36,596 nucleotides of DNA from Alcanivorax sp. UBA4485. Lineage in GTDB: Bacteria > Pseudomonadota > Gammaproteobacteria > Pseudomonadales > Alcanivoracaceae. The notes beneath the pieces are model-generated. The model was not told the origin of the DNA, made no database searches, and worked only from the letters and a program-made list of their open reading frames with translations. Made by a program: the position numbers and the translations under genes. Of this stretch, positions 22,173-29,884 are shown in pieces. The stretch lies in contig DGNT01000105.1 in NCBI GenBank assembly GCA_002389055.1, positions 2,791-39,386 on the forward strand. The letters are read 5' to 3'. How positions within the stretch are numbered: the stretch's first letter is position 1; each line of letters opens with the position of its first letter.

Positions 22173-24782
22173 TTAGGGGCGCGGCTCCAGAGCGGTTAGA
22201 GCGGTTGCCATACGCGCTGCCAGATCCGAGTCCAGCGGCGTGCCCACAGGTCGCTCGTCCACCAGCGCCAACGCTTCTTCCAGCGGCGTGAAGCCGCTTG
22301 ATTTCATCGCCTTGGGCAGTCGCTCGAGCTGCCAGGCCATGCGTTCCTCACGGGCGTGTTCCGGGCTGTCGACGCCGGCCAAGGCTTCCAACGCGGCGGC
22401 CAGCGCGCGGTCTTCGGCGCGCGCCTCGCCGGACGGCGCGCCGCTGAGCCGTTCGCGGGCCGCCTGCCAGCGCTGCCATCTCGGCAGGTCCTTGCGCAGC
22501 GCGCGCAATTGCTCCTGCAGCCGTTGCAGCTGTTGCTGCACGCCGCGGCCCAGGGAGGCGCTATCCAGGGTCTGCAATTCCTCGGCGAGGGCGGCGAGGG
22601 TGGCGCCGTCCTGTTCCGGCAGCGGCAGGGCGGTTTGCTGGGCGGCCCGTTCCAACACAGTCTGGGCCTGTTCGGCGGCCTCGGCGCGCTGCGCCTGCTT
22701 TTGTTCCGTGTCGGCCTGGCGCGCGGCGAAGATGGTGTCCATGATGCGGCGGAAACGCTTCTGGAACGGTCGGTGACGGGCCGGCGGCAGCCAGGGCGCG
22801 GCGCGCCACTGCTTCTGTAATTCTTGAGCCTCGCGGGCGGCACCGCGCACGTCGACGCCCTGTTCGCCCTGGTCGGCGGCCACGCCCTCGGCGAGCGCGG
22901 CGGCGCGTTCCAGCAGCGCCTGGCGGGGCTGCTCGGCCTGCCGCCAGGCCTCTTCCAGGCGCTCGTCGATCTCGCTCAACAGGGCCGAGAAGCGCTTTTG
23001 TGCCTCGCGCGCGTCGGTGAACCGCACCGGCGCATGGCTTTTCCATCCCTGCGGGGCCTGCCGGCGGATTTCCCACACCGCTTGCCAGTCGGCGTTTTGC
23101 CAGTCCTGGGCGGCGACGAAATCCGCCAGCTGTTGGCACAGGGCCTCGCGGCGCCGCAGGTTTTCCTCGCGCTGGGCATCCAGCTCGGCGAAATGCGCGC
23201 GGCAGGGTTCATAGGCCCGGTCGGAGGCGGCCTTGAAACGGTCCCAGAGCGCCTGGTCCTGATCCTGGTCGGAGCTCATCAGGGCGCGCCATTCTTCATG
23301 CAGGGCCTGGACGGCGCTGGCGCGCTCCTCGGCGTCCATTTCCGTTTCGGCGAGCGCTTCCATGCGTTCACAGAGCTGTTCTTTCTTGGGTTGGGCGGCG
23401 AAGGCGTGCCAGTCACGCAGTTCTTCACGGCGCGGTGTGAGGCGTTCCAACTGCTGCTGCAGCCAGGGGTCGCGCTGCTCGGCGAGTACCGCCTCGGCTT
23501 TGTGCCAGAGCCGGTTGGCGTGCTTGAGGTTGCCCCGTTCCAGCTCCCGGCGAAGCGCCACCACCAGGCCGCGATGCTCGCTGTTGGCGCTGGGCCGCGC
23601 CGCCGGCCGGGGTTTCTGTTCTTCCTTCTGTTCAGCGGGCTCGGGCGGGCGGGCCGTCGCCAGCGCGGAAGGGGCGGCCACTTCGGCGGGCCACTGTTCG
23701 GCCAGATCGCGGCGCTGTTCGTCGTCCTCGGCGTCCAGGGCCGCTTCGGCCAGCGCGATCAGCCGGCGCCATTCGCTTAACCGCGAGTGGAACATCAGGT
23801 CGGACTCGTCGTCCGCTTCAAGGAGTTCCCCGGCGGCCTGCCAGCGCCGTTCCTGGGTGGCTACCGCGGAGCGCAGTTCGCCCAGCTGCTGGTCCCAGGT
23901 CTCCGCGCTCAGATCCCGATACAGAGAGCGCAGGGTGTCCAGGGCGGCGCGTCGCTCGTGGGCGGCGGATTCCAGCGCTTGCTGTCGGGCCGCTGCTTCC
24001 TGTTGTTCGCGCAGATGCCCGTGGCATTGTCCCAGCGCGCTCTCCACGCGGGCGGAACGGGCGTCATCGGCGTGTTCGGCGAGGGCGTGCCAGCGTTGTT
24101 CGAGCCGCTGCAGGCGGCCTTCGAACAGCGGGTCGGCACTGTGTTGCGCCAGTTGTTCCAGGGCGTCGATCAGGGCGTCCAGCTGTTCCTCGTGGCGGCG
24201 GGCCTCGGCGTCCTCCGCTTGCATCGCCTTAACGCGGTCGCGGGCGATGCGCACCACCTTTTTATCGCGGCCTTCGCGGCCCAGCTGGCGCAGCAAGGTG
24301 CTGTCGTTCAAGCGTTCGGCGGCGGCCAGGCGCAGGGCGGCGTCGGCGCCTTCCAGGGCCAGGCGGTAGAGCGCGTCCGGTTCGTCGATGGCCGCCAGGG
24401 CCGCCTCCCGGCATTCCTGATCAGGGCTATGGCGGGCGACATGCAGCAGAACCCTGGCGTTGCCGGTGTGCTGGATCAGGCGAAGGCGGGTGTCCACCGC
24501 CGGCGCGCCGTCCACGGTGCCGGCCAGTAGCGCCACGAAACGGTCCGAGGCGGTCTCGCGTACGCCGGCGTCAGTGTCGGTCTCGATCAGCCGGTCCAGC
24601 AAGTGCAGGTCCAGCAGTGCCGACACGGCGGCGGCGCGCACCCTGGCGCTGTCGTCGTCGCGAGCGAGTTTCGACAAGGTTTCCTGATCCTGGCGCGGAT
24701 CCAGCGTCGCGACCGCCTGGGCGCGAACCTCGGCGTCGCGGTGTTGCCACCGGGGTTTGAACAATTTGCCTAGCATGGCCAT
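22173..24782 (-). CDS. Large DUF349 repeat protein
   Basis: An 869-residue cytoplasmic protein built of HEAT-like repeats at the N-terminus (about 1-190) followed by long charged helices and several DUF349 units, recognisable as W-x-x-L/A spaced helices such as EEWRALMSS, LWDRFKAASDRAYEPCRAHF and RFRRIMDTIFAAR. It is very rich in Ala, Glu, Gln, Arg and Leu, and coiled coils are likely throughout. Function is not established; I infer a scaffold or nucleic-acid-associated role from composition only. Two starts are possible: ATG 24782 and ATG 24776, neither with a strong ribosome site. The leader contains a hairpin and a promoter element shared with the YgiM-like gene. It follows the plsC-like gene by 76 bases on the same strand. 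Confidence 0.85.
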   Translation of the reverse strand: MAMLGKLFKPRWQHRDAEVRAQAVATLDPRQDQETLSKLARDDDSARVRAAAVSALLDLHLLDRLIETDTDAGVRETASDRFVALLAGTVDGAPAVDTRLRLIQHTGNARVLLHVARHSPDQECREAALAAIDEPDALYRLALEGADAALRLAAAERLNDSTLLRQLGREGRDKKVVRIARDRVKAMQAEDAEARRHEEQLDALIDALEQLAQHSADPLFEGRLQRLEQRWHALAEHADDARSARVESALGQCHGHLREQQEAAARQQALESAAHERRAALDTLRSLYRDLSAETWDQQLGELRSAVATQERRWQAAGELLEADDESDLMFHSRLSEWRRLIALAEAALDAEDDEQRRDLAEQWPAEVAAPSALATARPPEPAEQKEEQKPRPAARPSANSEHRGLVVALRRELERGNLKHANRLWHKAEAVLAEQRDPWLQQQLERLTPRREELRDWHAFAAQPKKEQLCERMEALAETEMDAEERASAVQALHEEWRALMSSDQDQDQALWDRFKAASDRAYEPCRAHFAELDAQREENLRRREALCQQLADFVAAQDWQNADWQAVWEIRRQAPQGWKSHAPVRFTDAREAQKRFSALLSEIDERLEEAWRQAEQPRQALLERAAALAEGVAADQGEQGVDVRGAAREAQELQKQWRAAPWLPPARHRPFQKRFRRIMDTIFAARQADTEQKQAQRAEAAEQAQTVLERAAQQTALPLPEQDGATLAALAEELQTLDSASLGRGVQQQLQRLQEQLRALRKDLPRWQRWQAARERLSGAPSGEARAEDRALAAALEALAGVDSPEHAREERMAWQLERLPKAMKSSGFTPLEEALALVDERPVGTPLDSDLAARMATALTALEPRP

Positions 24783-24809
24783 CCCATTGGGTTTGCTTTG
24801 TATTTATGC

Positions 24810-24826
24810 GGCGCCAGGGCGGCGCC
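24810..24826 (-). promoter_or_regulatory. Hairpin in the leader of the DUF349 gene
   Basis: Two GGCGCC copies (24810-24815 and 24821-24826) form a six-base stem with a five-base loop. On the minus strand it lies just after the predicted transcription start and 28 bases before the start codon. There is no T-run, so termination is unlikely; it may shape the 5' leader. Confidence 0.35.
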
Positions 24827-24834
24827 GGGCCACT

Positions 24835-24852
24835 ACTATAGGCAACCCTCGG
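24835..24852 (-). promoter_or_regulatory. Promoter of the DUF349 gene with shared 14-base element
   Basis: On the minus strand CCGAGGGTTGCCTA continues into TATAGT as the -10 box (24840-24835, five of six consensus bases). The 14 bases at 24839-24852 are identical to those at 28801-28814 before the YgiM-like gene. No -35 consensus is seen. Confidence 0.5.
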
Positions 24853-24858
24853 ATAGGA

Positions 24859-25743
24859 TCACAGACGTGACTGGATAAGAGCGTCTTTTTCCGCCCAGAT
24901 TTCGCTCACCCATTCTTGGATACGGCGCCGGAATTCCGGATCGTTCTCGTAATCGCCTTCGGCGGCCCAATCCGGAATCGGCCAGCGCCGGGCGATCACT
25001 TCGACGCGATCCATGTCGCCACCGAGAAAACCGAGCAGGGAACGGCTGGTGCCCGGTGGGTAGACAATGGTGAAGTCGAGCAGGCAGTGCAGCTGGCCGC
25101 CCATCGCCTTGAGGGTAAAGGCGGCACCGCCGGCCTTGGGTTTGAGTAGATGGCGGTAGGGAGAGTCCTGCTGGCGGTGTTTTTCCGGTGTGAACCGGGT
25201 GCCTTCAAAGAAGTTCATCACCGAGACCGGGTAGTGCGCGTACTTCTCGCAGGCCTTGCGGGTGGTCTCCATGTCCTTGCCTTTGAGTTCCGGACGTTTT
25301 TCCAGCTGGGCGCGGCTGTAGCGCTTCATGAACGGAAAATCCAGCGCCCACCAGGCGAGCCCCAGCAGCGGTACCCAGATCAGCTCCTGCTTAAGGAAGA
25401 ACTTCAGCGACGGCACCCGGCGGTTAGTGACTTTCTGCAGTACCAGAATGTCCGCCCAGGACTGGTGGTTGGAGGTCATCAGATACCATTCCTGGCGGGC
25501 CAGGTCGTCCATGCCTTCCACCCGCCAGTCCACTTGACTGAACAGATCGATGATGGCGTTGTTGATCGCCATCCAGGTTTCGGCGATCACCACCAGCACC
25601 CGGGACAACCGTACCTGGGCGGCGTGGAAGGGCAGCAATAGCCGCAGCAAGGCGAACAGGTACAGGGGAAAGACCAGCAACAGGGTGTTGAGGAAAATAC
25701 CCACCAGCGCCAGCACGCCGCGAATTTTTGTGGAAACAGTCAT
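24859..25743 (-). CDS. PlsC/LPLAT-family acyltransferase (YihG-like)
   Basis: A 294-residue inner-membrane acyltransferase. An N-terminal hydrophobic region (about 10-38) is followed by the HX4D catalytic box NHQSWAD (His93, Asp98) and the acceptor-binding box FEGTR (179-183), both standard for lysophosphatidic acid acyltransferases. The Trp inside the box (NHQSWADIL) and overall length resemble E. coli YihG and related proteins rather than the canonical 245-residue PlsC. It should transfer an acyl chain to the sn-2 position of a lysophospholipid, most likely lysophosphatidate, to make membrane or storage lipid. It diverges from the racemase-like gene and lies 76 bases ahead of the DUF349 gene. 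Confidence 0.92.
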   Translation of the reverse strand: MTVSTKIRGVLALVGIFLNTLLLVFPLYLFALLRLLLPFHAAQVRLSRVLVVIAETWMAINNAIIDLFSQVDWRVEGMDDLARQEWYLMTSNHQSWADILVLQKVTNRRVPSLKFFLKQELIWVPLLGLAWWALDFPFMKRYSRAQLEKRPELKGKDMETTRKACEKYAHYPVSVMNFFEGTRFTPEKHRQQDSPYRHLLKPKAGGAAFTLKAMGGQLHCLLDFTIVYPPGTSRSLLGFLGGDMDRVEVIARRWPIPDWAAEGDYENDPEFRRRIQEWVSEIWAEKDALIQSRL

Positions 25744-25896
25744 CAGCGTTACACGGTTACGGAGTAAGCGCGCATGCTAGCGCAGATGGCGGGCCGGCCC
25801 CATGTCAGTTTCGGTCACTCGTGCGACCAGGCCTGCCATTGGCGAGGCCGGGGGGAGCGGGTAGGGTCGGGTTTTCGAATTGAAGGAGCGGTGTTC

Positions 25897-27078
25897 ATGA
25901 GTGGTCCCCTGGCGTCTTTGAAAGTTCTCGACTTTTCCACCCTGTTGCCCGGCCCGTTCGCCACCCTGATGCTGGCCGACATGGGCGCCGAGGTCCTGCG
26001 CGTGGAATCGCCCACCCGCCCGGACATGGTGCGTCTGCTGCCGCCTTCCGAGGACGGTGTGTCGGCGGTGCACGGCTATATCAATCGTTCCAAGCGGTCC
26101 ATCGCGGTGGATTTGAAGAAGCCGGAAGGCAAGGCCATCATCCAGCGGCTGGTGGCCGAGTACGACATTATCGTCGAGCAGTTCCGGCCCGGGGTGATGG
26201 ACCGCCTGGGCGTGGGCTACGAAGACCTCAAGGCGATCAACCCGGGGCTGATCTATTGCTCGATCACCGGCTACGGCCAGGACGGCCCCTACCGGGACCG
26301 GGCCGGCCACGACCTGAACTACCTGTCGATCGCCGGCATGACCGCCTATAACGGGCGCAAGGCGTCCGGGCCGGCACCGATGGCGTTCCAGGTGGCGGAC
26401 ATCGCCGGCGGCTCCTGCCACGCGGTGATGGGGGTGCTGGCGGCGGTGATCCATCGCCAGAGTACCGGCGAAGGCCAGCACGTGGACATCTCCATGACCG
26501 ACGCCGCCTTCAGCCTGCACGGCCTGGCCGCGCCGCCGGCGCTGGTGGGCGGCCAGGACCCGGAATTGGAGACCACCCAGCTTAACGGCGGCGGCTTCTA
26601 CGACTGCTACCGCACCCGCGACGGGCGCTTCATGTCGGTGGCCGGCCTGGAGCCGCAGTTTTTCACCCAGTTCTGCCAGGCCATCGGCAAGCCGGAGCTG
26701 ACCAGCAAGGGCATGACCCTGGACCCGGCCGTGGTGGCGGAAGTGAAAGCGGAGATCGCCGAGGTGATTGGCGGGCAGGATTATGATCACTGGTGCCGGG
26801 TGTTCGCCGATCTGGATTGCTGTGTGGAGCCGGTGCTGAGTTTCTCCGAGGCCACCGAGCATCCGCAGCTGCGGGCCCGTGACATGGTGGTGGAGGTGCC
26901 GCGTCACGATGGCGGCAAGCAGCGCCAGGTGGCCTCGCCCTTCAAGTTCTCCGCCACGCCGGTGGGTTACCGTTTCAGCGGTGCGCGGCTCGGTCAGCAC
27001 AGCGCCGAAGTACTGTCGGCCCACGGCTTCAGCGACGAGGATATCAAGGCCTTAAAGGATTCCGGCGCGGTCGGTTGA
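25897..27078 (+). CDS. Alpha-methylacyl-CoA racemase-like CoA-transferase family III protein
   Basis: A 393-residue CaiB/BaiF-fold protein. His138 (AGHDLNY), Asp168 (VADIAGG) and Glu252 fall at spacings of 30 and 84 residues, matching the His126/Asp156/Glu241 set of the mycobacterial alpha-methylacyl-CoA racemase to within one residue. MLADMGAEVLRVE and GPYRDRAGHD are family signatures. Racemases of this group epimerise 2-methylacyl-CoA so that branched acids can enter beta-oxidation; CoA transfer is the alternative. AAGGAG at 25883-25888 sets the start at 25897, and the in-frame extension upstream overlaps the promoter region. It diverges from the plsC-like gene. An unknown exported protein follows after 43 bases. 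Confidence 0.88.
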   Translation: MSGPLASLKVLDFSTLLPGPFATLMLADMGAEVLRVESPTRPDMVRLLPPSEDGVSAVHGYINRSKRSIAVDLKKPEGKAIIQRLVAEYDIIVEQFRPGVMDRLGVGYEDLKAINPGLIYCSITGYGQDGPYRDRAGHDLNYLSIAGMTAYNGRKASGPAPMAFQVADIAGGSCHAVMGVLAAVIHRQSTGEGQHVDISMTDAAFSLHGLAAPPALVGGQDPELETTQLNGGGFYDCYRTRDGRFMSVAGLEPQFFTQFCQAIGKPELTSKGMTLDPAVVAEVKAEIAEVIGGQDYDHWCRVFADLDCCVEPVLSFSEATEHPQLRARDMVVEVPRHDGGKQRQVASPFKFSATPVGYRFSGARLGQHSAEVLSAHGFSDEDIKALKDSGAVG

Positions 27079-27109
27079 TACGGTAATTCCCGCCGCCCGC
27101 GGCGGGCGC

Positions 27110-27115
27110 TATGCT
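27110..27115 (+). promoter_or_regulatory. Candidate -10 six bases before the unknown gene
   Basis: TATGCT ends six bases before the ATG at 27122, so transcription would begin at the start codon itself. No ribosome site lies upstream. Support is weak because no -35 box is visible. Confidence 0.25.
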
Positions 27116-27121
27116 GTCGTC

Positions 27122-28099
27122 ATGAGGCGACTTTCCGGGTTAGTGATACTTTTCATGGTGGGGTTCCCGTTACCCGGGACGGCGGCCTCTCCGACCTCCG
27201 CCGATCCTTGTGGCCAGGGGCCCCGCGCCCTGTGGGTGGATCGCACCCATGACTGGCTGTCCCGTGGCCTGTGCTGGCCCAGTCGCTGGGTGGACGGCTT
27301 TTTCGCCGACCCGCTGAGCACCAATAACGAGCCCGCCGCCAGCCTGGTTCGCATTACCGGCGAGCGCACCTGGCGCGACGACGACCTGGATGACCGCGAT
27401 CTGGATGTGGACGCGCGGGTCTGGTTGCCCAGCGCCGAACGGCGGCTGTCCCTGTTGTTCCGCAGCAAAGACGATGACGCCGAGGCGGATGGGCCCCGCA
27501 CCTCGGACATCGCCGACACCGGCGAGGACGACAGCGGCTTTCGCGGTGCCCTGCGCTGGGTGATCAACCGCACCGACGCCATGGACCTGGACCTGGACAC
27601 CGGCGTGCGCTCCGACTTCACCACCTTTACCCGGCTGCGTTATCGCAGCGTCCACCCGTTATTCAATGAATGGGCCTGGCTGCGTTTCACCGAGCGGGTG
27701 GAGTGGCGTGACCCCAAGGGCTGGCGCAGCCGCTCGCTGTTCGAGATAGACCGACCCCTGAGTGACATCGCCAGTGTGCGTCTGGCCAGCCAGATTGAAT
27801 ACAGCGAGGAACTGAACGAGGACGGGCGTGGCTTGGGATGGTTCCAGGCCGTGAATCTATTCCTGCGCGAGAGTGACAAGGCGGCCTGGAACCTGGGCGT
27901 GGGGGCCGCCGGCTTCACCAAACCCGAGGCCCGGGTGGACAGCTATCGCTGCTACGTGCGCTACCGGCGTCAGGTGTGGCGGCCGTGGTTGTTCGTGGAA
28001 CTGGAGCCGTTCGTCCTGTGGCCCCGGGATCAGGGCTATCAGGGGGTGAATGGCATTACCGTGCGCTTGGAAACCCTGTTCGGCCGGCTGGACGGCTGA
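27122..28099 (+). CDS. Exported, strand-rich protein of unknown function
   Basis: I do not recognise this 325-residue protein. Residues 1-22 are a signal peptide with an Ala-Ala cleavage site; no lipobox. Cys30 and Cys51 flank a Trp/Arg-rich segment and could form a disulfide in the periplasm; a third Cys is at 277. After an acidic stretch (about 85-97 and 117-137) the chain alternates polar and hydrophobic residues with many aromatic residues (RYRSVHPLFNEWAWLRF, RQVWRPWLFVELEPFVLW), as in outer-membrane beta-barrels, but it lacks a terminal Phe. I infer an outer-membrane or periplasmic protein. The gene lies 43 bases after the racemase-like gene and ends six bases before the convergent YgiM-like gene. 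Confidence 0.75.
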   Translation: MRRLSGLVILFMVGFPLPGTAASPTSADPCGQGPRALWVDRTHDWLSRGLCWPSRWVDGFFADPLSTNNEPAASLVRITGERTWRDDDLDDRDLDVDARVWLPSAERRLSLLFRSKDDDAEADGPRTSDIADTGEDDSGFRGALRWVINRTDAMDLDLDTGVRSDFTTFTRLRYRSVHPLFNEWAWLRFTERVEWRDPKGWRSRSLFEIDRPLSDIASVRLASQIEYSEELNEDGRGLGWFQAVNLFLRESDKAAWNLGVGAAGFTKPEARVDSYRCYVRYRRQVWRPWLFVELEPFVLWPRDQGYQGVNGITVRLETLFGRLDG

Positions 28100-28105
28100 C
28101 GCCGC

Positions 28106-28765
28106 TCAGTTGGCCCAGGTGCTGCGGCGGCGACCGGACTTGGATTTCAAAAGCAGGCCGGCGATGGCGCCGAGAATCAGGATGCCGACCCCGGTGATCC
28201 ATTGCTGGGAGGTATTGTTGCCGCGCAGCATGGCGTTTTCCGCTTTTACCTGGTCGAGCTCGGAACGCAGCATGCTGAGCTCTTCGTTCAGCCGGCGGTT
28301 GGCCTGGTCCAGGCGGATCGGATCGGCGGCCACGTCGCGCAGGTTCTCCAGTTCGTCGCTGCGGCTGCTCAGTGACCCCTTGAGCTCTTCGTTCTCGGTG
28401 CTGAGGCGGTCACGCTCCGCTTCCACGGTGCTCAGGCGCTCACGCATTTCGGTCATGCGGGCTTCCATGTCCTTGCGGTCGCCGCTGATCTGATCCAGAC
28501 GGATGGCGGCGGTGGGGGAGCGGCTGATGTACTGCTTGCCGACATACCCTTCGGTGTCGCCGAAGCGGATGTGCGCCCAGTCACCGTCTTCGCCCAGAAA
28601 TTCCACTCGGGTGCCGCTTTTCAGGCCACGGTGGACGATCCGGTAGCCGGCGCCGGCGCCGGAACGCACCGGCACGTAGATTTCATCGTCGATCCAGGCG
28701 GTGGCGGCCAGGGCCGGTGTGGACAGCAGGGCAATCAGCACGAAGCAGAGCCAGCGAACGAGCAT
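28106..28765 (-). CDS. YgiM-like SH3b/coiled-coil membrane protein (TIGR04211 type)
   Basis: A 219-residue protein with a signal peptide (1-20), a bacterial SH3 domain (about 25-82, with VPVRSGAGAGYRIVHRGLKSG and GDWAHIRFGDTEGYVGKQYI), a coiled coil (about 95-182) and a single C-terminal transmembrane helix (about 189-206) with a short basic tail. This is the layout of E. coli YgiM, whose SH3b domain faces the periplasm and whose role is not settled; peptidoglycan or signalling links are likely. AAGGAG at 28775-28780 (minus strand) fixes the start at 28765 rather than an upstream in-frame codon. It follows yciI on the same strand by 109 bases and has its own promoter candidate. Confidence 0.9.
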   Translation of the reverse strand: MLVRWLCFVLIALLSTPALAATAWIDDEIYVPVRSGAGAGYRIVHRGLKSGTRVEFLGEDGDWAHIRFGDTEGYVGKQYISRSPTAAIRLDQISGDRKDMEARMTEMRERLSTVEAERDRLSTENEELKGSLSSRSDELENLRDVAADPIRLDQANRRLNEELSMLRSELDQVKAENAMLRGNNTSQQWITGVGILILGAIAGLLLKSKSGRRRSTWAN

Positions 28766-28796
28766 TAACAGGTACTCCTTAGAATTCAAGGCGCGA

Positions 28797-28814
28797 AGTT
28801 TAGGCAACCCTCGG
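28797..28814 (-). promoter_or_regulatory. Promoter of the YgiM-like gene with shared 14-base element
   Basis: On the minus strand CCGAGGGTTGCCTA runs into TAAACT (28802-28797) as the -10 box, giving a leader of about 25 bases with AAGGAG. The 14 bases at 28801-28814 are identical to those at 24839-24852. Confidence 0.5.
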
Positions 28815-28874
28815 CGGCAATGGCGCCGAAATAGTCACATTTTCCAGCGCTGCGCGGGTCGATTTTGTAAAAAC

Positions 28875-29174
28875 TCAGGGAAGGACGGCCTTGAACGGCT
28901 TCACCGTCACGTTCGCGTACACGCCGGCGGCCACATAGGGGTCTTGGTCGGCCCACTCACGGGCGGCTTCCAGCGACTCGAACTCGGCCACCACCAGGGA
29001 ACCGCTGAACCCGGCGTCGCCGGGATCTTCGCTGTCCACCGCCGGCAAGGGGCCGGCCAGGATCAGGCGCCCCTGATCACGCAGCCGCTCCAGGCGGGCG
29101 ATATGGTCGGGGCGGGCGGTCTTGCGCAGCGGCAGGGAGTCGGCCACATCTTCACTGATTATCGCGTACAGCAT
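28875..29174 (-). CDS. yciI: YciI-family protein
   Basis: A 99-residue alpha-beta (ferredoxin-like) protein. Family signatures are RPDHIARLERLRDQGRLILAGPLP, where the His and the following Asp position form the putative active site, and EWADQDPYVAAGVY near the end. YciI proteins are small cytoplasmic dimers of unclear function that resemble muconolactone isomerase-like folds. The start lies inside the end of yciB (23-base overlap), so the two are co-translated; the same neighbourhood is known in enteric bacteria. Confidence 0.92.
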   Translation of the reverse strand: MLYAIISEDVADSLPLRKTARPDHIARLERLRDQGRLILAGPLPAVDSEDPGDAGFSGSLVVAEFESLEAAREWADQDPYVAAGVYANVTVKPFKAVLP

Positions 29175-29793
29175 CGTCGTCCTTTTTCTCCGGTTCCTTG
29201 GCGGATGAATCCTGGTGGAACAGTTGTTTGCGGTCTTCCTCGGAAATGTGCCGATAGAAATACAGGAACACCGCCACGTAGAACACCATTTGAATGGCGG
29301 TGAAGCCGAACAGCTTGAAATTCACCCAGAAGTCGGTGCTGAACGTGTAGGCAATGAACAGGTTGAGCCCGCCCAGCGCGATGAAATACAGCACGAACGC
29401 GAGATTGAGGCGGGTCCACTGGGTGGCGCCCAGCGCCACCACGCGGCCGAAGCCACTCACCATCAGCTTTTCACACAGGCGCTGCAGTAAATTGCGCTCG
29501 CGCAGGAAATGGCCGCCCAGCAGCACCGCCGCCAGCACGAAGCTGATGATCGAAGGCCGCCACTTGATGAACACATCGTCGCGCAGCAGCAGGGTCAGGC
29601 CACCGAACACCAGCGTCACGGCCAGCACCATCAGGTGCAGCCGGTGCCAGCGCTTCCAGATCAGCCGGCCGGCGACCACGTGAAAGCTGGTGGCGGCGAT
29701 GATGCCCCAGGTGGCGAGCATGATATCCCGGCCACTGAGGAAATAGAGGCCGAAGAACACCACCACGGGGAGATAATCAAACAATTGCTTCAT
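29152..29793 (-). CDS. yciB: YciB inner-membrane septation/envelope protein
   Basis: A 213-residue membrane protein with about five hydrophobic helices. It begins with MKQLFDYLPVVVFFGLYF and contains WKPxxI-like FIKWRPSIISFVLA, both typical of YciB (septation protein A), which works in envelope integrity and cell division with YciC and Z-ring-linked proteins. A polar, lysine- and acid-rich C-terminal tail of about 30 residues is longer than the E. coli protein (179 residues). AAGGA is nine bases before ATG 29793 and only three before the upstream GTG 29799, so the ATG is chosen. It overlaps yciI and diverges from rnm. Confidence 0.94.
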   Translation of the reverse strand: MKQLFDYLPVVVFFGLYFLSGRDIMLATWGIIAATSFHVVAGRLIWKRWHRLHLMVLAVTLVFGGLTLLLRDDVFIKWRPSIISFVLAAVLLGGHFLRERNLLQRLCEKLMVSGFGRVVALGATQWTRLNLAFVLYFIALGGLNLFIAYTFSTDFWVNFKLFGFTAIQMVFYVAVFLYFYRHISEEDRKQLFHQDSSAKEPEKKDDDAVRDNQ

Positions 29794-29866
29794 GGACACG
29801 TATCCTTACCAGGACCGCCGATGGTAGCGGGAACGGCGCAGCAAATCATCCCGCCGGGCAAGGTTG

Positions 29867-29875
29867 TGTGATACC
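29867..29875 (+). promoter_or_regulatory. Candidate extended -10 close to the rnm start
   Basis: TGT followed by GATACC (29870-29875) ends nine bases before ATG 29885, predicting a leader of only about three bases. No ribosome site is seen before this ATG. Confidence 0.25.
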
Positions 29876-29884
29876 TTGCCCGCC

